Shown in pieces: positions 33,529 to 44,799 of a DNA stretch of 64,000 nt. The first letter of the stretch is position 1. Each line of letters starts with the position of its first letter. The notes beneath the pieces were generated by a model. It made no database searches and was not told where the DNA came from. It was given only the letters and a program-made list of their open reading frames with translations. Made by a program: the position numbers and the translations under genes. The DNA lies in the NCBI RefSeq assembly GCF_030272615.1, contig NC_081411.1, positions 38,510,640-38,574,639 on the forward strand. Direction: 5' to 3'. This DNA is from Cryptomeria japonica. Its lineage: Eukaryota; Streptophyta; Pinopsida; Cupressales; Cupressaceae.

Positions 33529-35640
33529 ATGGTTGTGCAATGCACAAACCTAGTCCTTCAGTACATAGATCACTACAAGTTCAACATCAAACAAATATGT
33601 TTGGATTACAACAATTTTCTCATCGTGTTGGATAGAGAAACTATTATTGGTTGCCTTAGGTTACTAGAGATAGAAGTATTTAGATTTTTTGACTTCATTT
33701 CATATCAAGAATAGTTCAATGAAAAGAAGGTATATTATGAAAATATTATTGTAAGGAGTGGTTTTCTATACCCAAGAGAGGTAAATCTTAATTACCTAAT
33801 AATTTGTACAAGTCGCATTTTAGAGATGAGATTTCAAATATAGTAGTCCTACTTTAGAGACTAAGAGGTAATGTGATTGCTCATGACTTTAAGTAGTGGA
33901 TGTTCTACTTTGTGCATATTATTGTTGTAAGACAACAATATCTAGACCGACCAATCCTCATGAGTGATAGGTTGCGCTATAAGATATCAAACTTTTCTTT
34001 GAACAATTTCTTCTACATATCTTCTTTCTTTGTGTCCTAGATACATAAGACAATCACAAGGACCTTGACTTCTAAAGGTCTTTTACTATCAAATTCAAAT
34101 ATATGGTTGTTATCTTGACCTTCAACTACAAAGGAGCTATCACAACTTTAAAAGAGTGAATGATGCATTCACCATTAAACTACTCATGTAGTTGTAAGGC
34201 AATTTGGGTTGGCCAAAGCATTTCTTTTAAGGATATTTGATTAGTGAACAAGTATGGTAGTCATTTGATTCAATTTCAAGTATTTACTTATATTAGAGTT
34301 GGGGAATATGATGAAATTCCTCATATAGTGCCCAAATATGAAGAACATAAATTTATTCTTATTTATATATGTAGACAAGTTGAGGTCAATAAAAGGTATG
34401 CAAAAATTAAGAAGGTATGTATCCAATTCCCCACTTTGCTTAGATATTATTCATGTTAGTCTCACATAGATATTCTCAACATTGAGATATATATTGTTAA
34501 GTACAACATTTCAACATATGCAATGAGATTTCCCTTTGACAACAAAGACTTTATAAGAACAATTTCTAGCTAGGACATGGTTCCACCATATCCTCATATC
34601 TAAGACTATTGAGATAATTGTGGTGATAATTATAAGAATAGAAAGTGGAATTTAATGATGATGACTCTTAGAAATATTTTAACTTTTAGATTAAAATAGG
34701 ATAAATGATATTTAAGATGATGAATGACCTAATGGAAACAATCTACTCTAGTCACATTTAATTGTAACTCATCATGCAAATAGATTGGAGTATAAAAGGG
34801 CTAAAAGGTATTGAAACAAGAACTAACCTAGTCCTAAAAAGAATTCAAATATATCTTGTACATAAGAAGGATATGGCTTAGAAGGAACAACCTAAGGAAG
34901 GAGAAAAATAAGAAGGTTAAAGAAACCCTAGTTAGGTAGAGGTGAGGATATAGATGAGCCCCTAGAGTAGAGAAAAATCATAGAGAAGACTTGTTGTGAT
35001 GTTCCAACCAAGGAGAGTCAAGGAGAAGAAAAAAATAGGGGGACAAGAAGAAGGGAAAATAAAAGTATAATGAAAGATAACACAAAAATATAGGACATAA
35101 ATATTGATTCATTTGGAGAATAGCTAGATCCGTCTCAAAATGTGATCGATAAAATTTCCTTGAAGGGTAAATATCCTCCTTTTCCCTTCAATTTACAGAA
35201 TGTAACTAGTACATCACCATTTAGGAGAGCCCTATAGTTTTCATCATGTGACTCTTAGTCAAATACTTAAGCTATTGGTTCTACTTCCTCCCCTTGATGG
35301 CTAGAAAATTATTTTCCTAAGAAAAGGAAAAACAATACTAGTCAATTTTCCTAATGACAATATTAGAGGGAAACTCTTGCAAAAATCCCCTAAACCTAAA
35401 AGGTTGAAGACCACATCGTGAATAATGGTGGATAGTGGTTCTAGGAACCTTTATGTAGAAATTGTACATACCTCTACTCTAAAAGAACCTGGTCAAGCTA
35501 TAATATCTTACATCAATATGGCAATGGTTGATTTGGGTCCCCCAAATAGGGATAGGGATTTTCATAATTTTAACTTAATAACCGCTAGGGATGTTCATAA
35601 TTTTAACTTAATAACCATAAACCTACTTGGGTCCCCCAAG
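33529..35640 (+). pseudogene. Degenerate unidentified coding region
   Basis: Plus-strand frames look like decayed protein over about 1 kb: 33529-33714 (YIDHYKFNIKQICLDYNNF, RETIIGCLRLLEIEVFRFFDF) and 34244-34459 (FTYIRVGEYDEIPHIVPKYEEHKFILIYICRQVEV), with many stops between. I cannot assign a family; it has the look of a repeated, element-encoded or old duplicated gene. About 34600-35400 has further short protein-like pieces, and 35549-35617 contains a 31-base tandem pair (TTCATAATTTTAACTTAATAACC). The region ends where the SDR duplication block begins. Confidence 0.4.
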
Positions 35641-35644
35641 TAGG

Positions 35645-36619
35645 TTTATCATTGTTTTTAAGGGATAAGAAATTTTTTAATTAGTAAATAGGGCATATTT
35701 AGATTAAGGTCATTTGATCACTTGATTTTATTATTATTATTATTAGTTTTTTCTTTTTGAAATTTTTTCTCATAGGTTAGATAACATATGAATCCATCAT
35801 ATGCATGGATTTCATTATGAGAGTTGTATGCTGGGTTCTACCCTTGTGGGAGCCACATTTGACCCCACATACAGTGTGAAAGTTTGAAATATTAAGCTCT
35901 ACTTGAATTTAACATACATCTTCATAGTGGATAAGATTTCAAGATTTTTTTATTGATTTTATTATTTAGGGAGACCTTAATTTTTTGCAAAAAAAGAGGG
36001 TTCCAACACTCCCCTCAAAACATGTGTTTAAAATCAATATTGACAGTTCTTCTAGAGTTAATCCAAGTGAAGTTAAGATAAGAAGTCTTGGACATGATGA
36101 TGCTAATTTTGTTAACTTCTTGGTCTCTATTGCCAAAAAAATTAGTATTAATAATCAAATGGAGGCTCTTGACCTTCTTGTAGCTTTGGAGAAATCTTGT
36201 GAATTGGGTTGGAAACAAATTATTTGTAACATAGATTCTATGATTACAGATTCTTTTTCAAACAACAAAACTTTTTAATAGTTATTTTATTTACATTTGA
36301 CATTTGTGTAAGTAGATTCATTATATTTCTTGTAACTTTGATTCCATTTCCTTTATTCATATTGTTCAAATATGAAATGTGGTTGTTGGTTCTCTAGCTA
36401 TATATACATTGCAAGCTCTTCTTATATGCAATGCTTTTTATTGGAATTCTTTATCCCCTAATTAGACTAATTAATTAAACGTTGATCACAATATCTTTTT
36501 TTCTTGACTTCTATTAGATTTATGACTTTGTTATGACGATGTAATTGTAATAAACCTCTTAAAATTTTTAATTTATTTACTATTTAACTTTTTGTAATTT
36601 ATAATTTTTATCTTCGCAA
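35645..36619 (+). repeat. SDR duplication block, outer part (copy at SDR2)
   Basis: Matches 27885-28164 plus 28926-29610 without the 761-bp solo LTR, so the LTR inserted in the SDR1 copy after the duplication, or in one allele before. It includes the LINE RNase H fragment 35985-36278 and ends at the SDR2 promoter block. Confidence 0.72.
35985..36278 (+). pseudogene. LINE RNase H fragment (copy at SDR2)
   Basis: Open for 97 residues: VFKINIDSSSRVNPSEVKI, INNQMEALDLLVALEKSCELGW, ICNIDSMITDSF. Same L1-type RNase H remnant as at 28974-29288. The IDGS glycine is Ser here. The frame ends a few residues earlier than in the SDR1 copy. No reverse transcriptase is attached. Confidence 0.62.
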
Positions 36620-37357
36620 AACTTAAAAACTAAAAATTGAGTGACCGACATTTACACATTTCAAATCCTACCAAATGTATGTGAAACACTGAATTTAAAA
36701 TTTGTCGTTAATTGTTTTTATTTATTTGACTAAAGCTAAGAAATTACACATAGGAGACGAGACGAGACAAGAAACTGTTGACCAACAAACTTTCAAAAAA
36801 CTGGCCTGGATGAGCACAACCATAAGTATTGTTACAATTATTGGATTTGGTTTTATTTTTGGTACTTGTATCATTTCCTGGGACACTATTTCAGACAATT
36901 TCCGTGGTTTGGCGAAATGGTTGTCAAAAGTTCTAAGCAGAAAAGGATAGAAAAATCCCTGAAAGAACAAACAACTCTCCTCTCGAGAGAGAAACATAGA
37001 AGTGGCATCTACCATTAATTAAATGTTTAAGAAAGTGAACAAATTCATCTGTCGGTGTCCAAAAGTGGACAAGGGAAGCCATCCTAGTGCACAGTCTTAA
37101 AGGGGTATGGAATGAATCTACTAACAGTCAGTTCGTAAAATATTTCATGCTTTTTGATGATAAGAATTCCATTTAAAATGTGGATATGAAAAAGCTTATG
37201 AAACCAAATTTAGAAATATTTCACAAAAACAGTTGATTGCAAAAGAAATTAGTCGATATTTAAATTTAAAGAAAAAAAGCCAATTTCCAGACATGTTCGT
37301 TATAAGGCCGGCTGTTGGAAAGCTATTTTATTCAAGGGCATTTTCTAGCTCGAGAAC
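36620..37357 (+). promoter_or_regulatory. SDR2 upstream region
   Basis: Conserved with the SDR1 upstream region. The CTCGAGAGAGAAACATAGAAGTGGC box (about 36978-37002) has lost the ACGTGG core (ACATAG). The CTGTCGGTGTCCAAAAGTGGAC block is at 37050-37071. A TATAAG box lies at 37301-37306, 57 bases before the start codon. Confidence 0.58.
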
Positions 37358-37506
37358 ATGTGTACGAGAGAGGTTGCAGCTGCTCTATGGAGAAGGTTAT
37401 GTTTTCCTTAAATGTTCCTCCATTTTGTAATGTTATTTGATATGGAATTGTTGTTTTCTGAAAGGGTTTTAATTTATTAAGCAAAATATCAAATAACTCC
37501 ATTTGT

Positions 37507-38035
37507 TGAAGACTAGCATGCATGCCATTAGCTTTGGCTTCACAACAGTTGTAGCGGTGGCAGTGGTAACTCAGTTCTTACCATGCTTAATTGTAGAGTC
37601 TTGCGGTGGCACTCTAGTTTGCCTACAATTTTATTTATTTTCATACCAAATAAATTGCATTCATGAAGATTTTATTTTACAGATATTTTAATTCCATCTT
37701 CCAATTTTATAATCTGCTTGCATGTAGAGTAATCTATTTTTAGTGTTGAAATACATGCATTTTAATGCATGAACTATCTTTTATTTTTAGAGTTAGTTTT
37801 TTAAAATAAGACTTACTATTATTATTTTTTCTATGTTCAGCTTGATCGAACAGTTAGCCCATTCTATATATATGTAATTGTTTAGCCATTATTTTGCAAT
37901 AAGAAGTATACGGTTTTCTTAGCTTTGTTGTTCACACAGTACAAAGCCTTTTCTGATTTGATCTTTATTTCTGATTTTATTTTATGAGTTTCATCTCCAG
38001 CATATTATAAGAGCTTTTAATTCTTTAATCTTTCA
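37507..38035 (+). repeat. 5' LTR of Copia-3
   Basis: 529 bp, TGAAGACTAGCATGCATG at the start and TTAATCTTTCA at the end, followed within three bases by the tRNA-Met primer-binding site. Confidence 0.92.
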
Positions 38036-41000
38036 ATTGGTATCAGAGCCTGCTTGCAAATTTTTTATTTGTGCAGATAACAGTTTGTGTTGAAGAAGTT
38101 TGAATGGAAATAGCAACAACATACCCTTGCAACTACCGCAGTTTACTGGAGAAAATTATGAATATTGGAGCATAAGGATGAAGACTCTTCTAAAGTCTCA
38201 AGATCTTTGAGAAATAGTTGAAGTTCGATATGCTGAGCCTATAGATCAGACTACTTATAATGCATTGAATCAAAATTAGCGTAATCAGCTGAGAGAATAT
38301 AGGAAGAAGGATAATCATGCTCTCTTCAACATCCAATCTGCATTGGATATTTCTATTTTTCCTCGAATTGTAGGCATTACAAGGTCAAAAGAGGCATGGG
38401 AGGCTTTAAAACTGCATACTAAGGATCTAACAAATTAAGATTGGTACGGCTCCAAACTTTTTGAAGGGATTTTGAGAATCTTAGGATGAAAGAAGCCGAG
38501 TCTATTCAAGAATATATTACCAGGACCCAAGATATTGTTAATCAGCTCAGATCTCAAGCAAAAACTGTTTCTGAGCATAAAATTGTAGAGAAAATTTTAA
38601 GATCTCTTCCTCCAAAGTTTGATCCAGTTATGATCACCATTGAAGAAAGTAAAGATCTAACAACCTTCCAAGTTGTAGAATTGGTAGGTTCATTGCAGTC
38701 ACATGAAGAGCGTATGAAGCATTCTACAAAGAGCCTAGCACAAGCTTTCCAGTCTACTGTCAGAATCGAAGAAACGTCTTCAAACCCTTCTTCTCACTCT
38801 AATAAATCTCAAGGAGAGTCTTCTTCAAATAGAGGACATGGTAGAGGAAGAGGAAGAGGTTATATGGATCGTAGAAACATCCAGTGTTGGTATTGTGACC
38901 AACAAATCTGATTTAAAAAAATCAAGAGCCAACTATGCTGAAGAGTCCTTTGAAGAAGCCAAGCACTCCACATTCTTTGCATGCAACTTTTACAAGAAAC
39001 CTCAATCAGATGTGTGATTCCTAGATAGTGACTGCTCCAATCATATGACAAGTAAATATGATCTTTTTGTCAAGTTGGATCACCTTGTGAAAAGTCAAGT
39101 TAAGTTTGGTAATGATCAAGAGGTTGACGTGATGGGAAGAGGTACCCTAGAATTAACAACTAAGAAAGGTGATACTACTTTAATTAATGATACTTTGCAT
39201 CTGCCAAAGTTAGAGCATAATCTCTTAAGTATTGGGTAGCTTCTAGAAAAGAATTATAATGTTGTGTTTGAAGATAAGCGCTGCAAAATATTTGACAAAT
39301 CTGCTAGCCATCAACTGTAGCAAAGGCTTATATGACAGAGAATAGGATATTTCCTCTCACATTGGGTTCTACTAAGATGCATGCTCTCAAAGCAACCAAA
39401 GATGATTCATGGTTATGGCACTAACGATATGGACATTTAAATTTTCAAGGACTAAGTTGGCTTCAAAAGAAGAATATGGTGAGAGGCCTCCCTGCAATTC
39501 AGGCAAAAGAAGAAGTATGTTTAGGGCGTGCACTTGGCAAGCAACATCGAGATAGCTTCTCAAAGAACAATGCATGGAGGGAAAAAAAAACACTAGAGCT
39601 TGTGCATGATGATATTTGTGGTGACATGTAAGAGGAACCTTTGGGTAAGAATCTCTATTTTTTGATATTGATGATTTCTCACGCCACACCTGGGTTTCTT
39701 TTCTCAAGCAAAATTTAGAGGCTTTTGCATGCTTCAAGGACTTTAAGGCTTTGGTAGAGAAGCAAAGTGTGTATTCTCTTAAAATACTCAGAACAAATAG
39801 AGGGGGAGAATTTAATTATAATTTTTTTTTCTAATTTTTGTAGTACTAATGGGATAAAAAGATAGCTAACTGTAGCCTATACACCCCAACAAAATGGATT
39901 TGCTGAGAAGAAGAATCATACCATAATGGAGATGGCACAAAGTATGTTGCAGTCCAAAAATATTCCTAATTGCTATTGGGGAGTAGGAGTAGCTACCACA
40001 GTCTATATCTTAAATAGAAGCCCTACAAAGTTGGTTAAGAATATGACTCCAAAGGAAGCTTGGAGTGGTCACAAGCCTTTAGTGGCTCACTTTCATGTAT
40101 TTGGTTGTCTAGCCTATGTTCATGTTCCAGATCAGACACAGAAGAAGTTGGATACAAAATCTTAGATTTGCATATTTGTGGGTTATTCCGATGCTACAAA
40201 AGGGTACAAATTTTACAATCCTGACACAAAGAAATGGATCCTCAGCCGAGATGTGTTTTTTGATGAAGGGGGAGTCTGGCAATGGAAGAAAGGTGATCAG
40301 CAATCCACACCAATCATCATGGACATTGAAGATGATCATGCTCCTCCTCTCCCCACAAGTTCAAGTGGAAGTTCCAACTCTAGTGATAGCTCAAGCATGA
40401 GCCCTCCAAGTTCTAGTCCACTAGATTCTCCAAATAGTTCCTCATCCTATCCAGAATCAAGTCCAAGACCTTTCCGAAAGGTACAAAGTTTGAATGATAT
40501 TTATCAAAGGAGCTCTAATATCGACTCCACTGTCAATTTTGCTTTGTTTAATTAAATTCTGGTTGAGCCTTCTATGTATGAAGAAGTAGTTAAAGAACAA
40601 GTTTGGATTGATGCAATGAATGAAGAGATGAATGCAATTGAAAAAATAATACATGGGAGTTAGTGCAACTTCCTAAGGGCAAGCAAGCCATTAGTGTGAA
40701 ATGGATCTATAAGGTTAAGTATCATGCAGATGGTTTTGTGAAAAGACACAAGGCAAGATTAGTTGCACAAGGATTTGCCCAAACACTTGGAGTAGATTAT
40801 TCAGAAACTTTTGCTCCTATTACAAGATTCGATACAGTCAAGATTATCTTGGCTATTGCTGCACAACACAAGTGGCCAGTTTACCAGATGGATGTGAAAT
40901 TGGTCTTCTTGAATGGTTACATTGATGAGGAGGTATATATGGACCAGCCTATTGGCTATAAAATTTCAGGTAAAGAAAAGGTGGTTTACAAGCCTAAGAA

Positions 41001-42102
41001 AGCTCTTTATGGATTGAAGCAAGCTCCACGTGCATGGTATGCAAGGATTGACAGTTGTTTCTTGAAGAAAGGCTTCCATCGCAGCCCCTCTAAGCCAACC
41101 CTTTATATCCAACAATTCGATAATGAAATTCTTATTTTTTGTCTTTATGTGGATGATCTTATTTATACAGGTAATAGCGCATCTCTCATGAAGAAATTTC
41201 AAGCTGACATGAAGAAGGAATTTCAGATTTCAGATTTGGGATTCATGCATTACTTTCTTGGTGTGGAGGTGCATCAAAATTCTGAAGGTATCACAATTTC
41301 TCAATCTAAGTATGTTGCTGATTTATTGAAAAAGTTTAGAATGCAATCATGTACTTCAGTTGCCACTCCTGTAGTACTTGGTGAAAAATTGTCTAAGGAA
41401 GATGCAAGCTCTAAGGTTGATGCCACATTATACAAAAGTTTGGTTGGGAGCCTTATGTACCTCACTACTACTAGACCTGATATCATGTATGTTGTGAGCC
41501 TTATCTCTCGGTTCATGCAAGATCCACATGAGACTCATTGGCGAGCTGCAAAAAGGATCCTAAGGTATGTGAGTGGAACACAAAATTTGGGCATTAATTA
41601 CTCTCCTACTGACAAGTTTGAGCTTCTTGGTTATACAGATGTAGATTGGGTCGGTTCAATTGATGATCGAAAATCTACCTCTGGTTATGTTTTCTCCCTT
41701 GGTTCTGGAGAAATTTCATGGAGTAGTAAGAAGCAAGCAATCGTGGCTCTCTTCCACAGAAGCAGAATACATCGTAGCAACTGCAGCTAGTTGTCATGCC
41801 ATTTGGATATGTAGGATCCTGGTAGATCTTCATTTGGTTCCAAAATATGCAACCACCATTTTTTTGATAATAACAGTACCATTGCCATGACAAAGAATCC
41901 AGTATTTCATGCACGCACCAAACACATTGAGATCCGACACCACTTCAATCGTGATTTAGTGCAAAAAGGGCAAGTGAAATTATAGTTTTGTCCTACATCC
42001 GAGCAAGTTGCCGATATTTTTACCAAAGCCCATCCTACAGCCAGTTTTGTTCAATTACGAACTCAGTTGAGTCTCATCTCCGTTGTTCATCCAGGGGGAG
42101 AT

Positions 42103-42631
42103 TGAAGACTAGCATGCATGCTATTAGCTTTGGCTTCACAGCAGTGGTAGAGGTGGCAGAGGTAGCTCAGTTCTTACTGTGCTTAAATTTAGAGTCTTGC
42201 GGTGGTACTCTAGTTTGCCTACAATTTTATTTATTTTTCATACCAAATAAATTGCGTTCATGAAGATTTTATTTTATAGCTTTTTTAATTCCATCTTCCA
42301 ATTTTATAATCTGCATGCAGAGTAATCTATTTTTAGTGTTGAAATACATGCATTTGAATATTGCATGAACTATCTTTTATTTTTAGAGTTAGCTTTTTAA
42401 ACTAAGACTTACTATTATTATTTTTTCTATGTTTAGCTTGATCGAACAGCTAGCCCATTCTATATATATGTAATTGTTTAGCCAATATTTTGCAATAAGA
42501 AGTATACGGTTTTCTTAGCCTTGCTGTCCGCACAGTACAGAGCCTTTTCTGATTTGATCTTTATTTCTAATTTTATTTTCTGAGTTTCATATCCAGCATA
42601 GTATAAGAGCTTTTAATTCTTTAATCTTTCA
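42103..42631 (+). repeat. 3' LTR of Copia-3
   Basis: 529 bp, aligned end to end with 37507-38035. Preceded by the polypurine tract and followed by the TTTGT target duplicate. Confidence 0.92.
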
Positions 42632-43568
42632 TTTGTCACTGTATGCCGAGTTTTCTTTGGATAAGCACCTAAAAGAGAGACTAGGAACTCTCATAATTTA
42701 AAGTTTTTCAAAGTATATTTTGAAAAACAATATTTTTATTTAATGCAGACTGCAAGACAAGGTTGCAATAATAACAGGCGGATCGGCAGGCATTGGAGAG
42801 GCCACTGTTCGGCTATTCGCAAATCATGGAGCCAAAGTCATTATTGCAAACATTGCGGAGGGCGCTGGTATAAAGTTGGCGGAATCCCTTTCTCCCTGGG
42901 CTACATATATCCACTGTGATGTGAGCAAGGAGCAATATGTAAGCGCAGCCCTGGATTTGGCCATGGAAAAGGACGGAAAACTTGACATCATGTATAATAA
43001 TGCTTGAACCATCGACAAACAAAAAGTGAGTGTGGCAGAGAATGATATGCAGGATTTCGAGCGAGTGATGAATATCAATGTAAAAGGAGTAATGCACGGC
43101 ATTAAGCACGCAGACCGTGTTATGATCCCCAACAGAAAGGGCAGCATTATCTCTACAGCTAGTATTGCAGGAATCGCAGGAGGATTTACTCCTTACGCTT
43201 ACGCTGCCTCTAATCATGCCGTTATTGGGCTGACTAAGAACAGTGCAGGCGAGCTGGGTAAATGTGGAACACGAGTGAATTGTATTTCTCCAGCTCTAAT
43301 CGCCACAGATCTGGTATTTAGTTATGTGCGAGAGACCCCTTCAGCAAAGGCAAAGGCCCAGTTGGAAGCCAATCTTAAAGCAGAGGATATTGCAGAGGCT
43401 GCTTTGTATCTGGCTAGTGAGGATTCCAAATATGTGAGCGGTCATAACATGGTAGTGGATGGGGGAAGAACAGTTGTATTAGATGAAACTGCAGTGTTTG
43501 GAAAGTACTACTTTGAAATCTATTCAAAAAAATGTTGGCCTACCCTTTTAGTCAGAAAATCATTGTAA

Positions 43569-43976
43569 GGTAATGTCACAGTGTATTTAATGTTAGTTGA
43601 TTAGAATATAAGTTTTCGTTGTTTAAACAGAAGTAAACTAAACTGTTCCTTAATCGTAAGAGTGTGTTGACACATGCAACCTGTTGCGTGGTTTTTAGTT
43701 TTCCTTAATCTATATTTTTTAAAGCTCTGTTGATCTCAGCCTTTGTTCTCTGAATAATTTCATTAGTTTTTATAAGGTAGGATATTAATGCATTCATTCA
43801 TTTTTTTTTATTAATTTAACAAATTATTACAAAGAACTAAAATTTTTGAGCAATATTTATATAGTTTGCATTTAATTTTAATTTTAATTTTAAATGATTA
43901 TACAAAACTATTTTAATTTCTTTCTATTGGTTAGACTAAGTAGTGTGAAAGTATAGCATAATTTGCACAAGGATCT
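43569..43976. other. AT-rich SDR2 3' flank
   Basis: No gene. Contains poly-T (43800-43810) and a (TTTTAA)n-like stretch near 43870-43895. Confidence 0.5.
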
Positions 43977-44795
43977 TGTTGAAAGAAAAAAAGACAGAAC
44001 TTGCAGAAAATACAAAGAGAAACAGAGATAAAAGTAGAGAAAACAAAGCTTCCAATGAATGAATAATTCTTCATTAATTGATTCTCCAAAAATTACATAA
44101 GTTACAATGAAAAAGAAGTACCTTAAAGACTAAAATTAAGAAGAGGCAGAGTTTGCAATGCACTCCTTGGTTAGCCTGCATGCAAACTAGAAATTCGTTA
44201 TTAATGGAGAAGATTGCATAATCATCAGTCATTCACAAAGAAAATAAGAATTGATGCTAACAACCCCCTTAAGTCTAACTATAGAGACAAAAAAGAGGAA
44301 AGAGGGAAAATGCTGCGAGAATGAAACTCCCCCTCAAAATAGATCCTAATAGTGCATGGCAGCTATTGTGTTATAGTATCTTTCACTCCAAGAAAATATC
44401 AAGAAAGTGAAACTTCTTCTTTGTGAACATCTTTGGAAAGATGTCAGCAATCTGGTGAGATGTGGGACAATACTACAAGTCAATGACTCCATCATGGATC
44501 AAAGCCTAGATGTAGTTCATATAGATCTTGATGCATTTGGTTTGTTGTCACTATACAAGATCTCTACAAAACTTCAAAGTACCTTGATTATCACACCAAA
44601 TGATAGTTGGGCAATGAAAAAGGATATCAAACTCAGTTAGAAAATTCTACAACCAAATAGTTTGAATGGTAACACTGAATGCACCTCTATATTCAGCCTT
44701 TGTAGATGATAAAGAAATAGTTGATTGCTTCTTACTTGACCAACAAATGGGGCCAAATCTTGAACTAAAAATATATCCTAAAGTGAAATTTTGAA
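43977..44795 (-). mobile_element. Ty1/copia remnant (Copia-4): RNase H end plus 3' LTR
   Basis: Minus-strand fossil. Near 44730-44690 the frame reads CWSSKKQSTISLSSTKAEY, the copia RNase H signature, and near 44455-44430 QIADIF, the family's usual tail. After a gap come the polypurine tract (complement CCCCCTTAAG, 44263-44272) and a 286-bp LTR at 44262-43977 (TGTTAGCATC...TTTCAACA in element sense). Everything upstream of RNase H is gone. Broken in several places. Confidence 0.72.
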
Positions 44796-44799
44796 CAAT

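Larger units (their letters stand above)
37507..42631 (+). mobile_element. Ty1/copia element (Copia-3), nearly full length, in SDR2 intron
   Basis: 5125 bp, same strand as SDR2. Ends are paired 529-bp LTRs (37507-38035 and 42103-42631), flanked by a perfect TTTGT duplication (37502-37506, 42632-42636); SDR1's intron at the same place (CCATCTGTCAGTG) shows the empty site. Parts: primer-binding site TGGTATCAGAGC 38038-38049; gag about 38100-38910 with an RGRGRG basic tail and CWYC; protease near 39020; integrase about 39420-40170; reverse transcriptase 40663-41300 (VYQMDVKLVFLNG, LYVDDLIYTG); RNase H about 41640-42060; polypurine tract AGGGGGAGAT just before 42103. It is broken in several places (about five to ten). 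The two LTRs differ by roughly 6-7% by eye plus a few small indels, which suggests millions to a few tens of millions of years at slow conifer rates. Confidence 0.94.
37358..43568 (+). pseudogene. SDR2: short-chain dehydrogenase pseudogene with copia element in intron 1
   Basis: Same structure as SDR1 and SDR3: exon 1 37358-37395 (MCTREVAAALWR), intron 37396-42748 enlarged to about 5.35 kb by Copia-3, exon 2 from 42749. Damage visible in exon 2: the NNAG motif ends in a TGA (43005-43007, codon 99, GGA in the others); the NAD-contact Asp47 is Asn (IIANIAE); the active-site YxxxK reads YAASN, so Lys168 is Asn; about 11 codons (the IEVVAPLR segment) are missing in frame near 43365; and the normal stop is lost, adding about 19 residues before TAA at 43566-43568. 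The open stretch after the TGA runs 180 residues, so decay of the frame is limited. Splice sites (AG/GTTATG and TGCAG/A) look intact. Enzyme activity is not expected. Confidence 0.88.

Noticed and set aside
38038-38049. TGGTATCAGAGC and similar tRNA-Met-like stretches as tRNA genes
   Set aside because: They are retroelement primer-binding sites next to LTRs; no cloverleaf surrounds them.
43026-43568. SDR2 downstream frame as a functional short enzyme
   Set aside because: It lacks the cofactor-binding half and the catalytic lysine.
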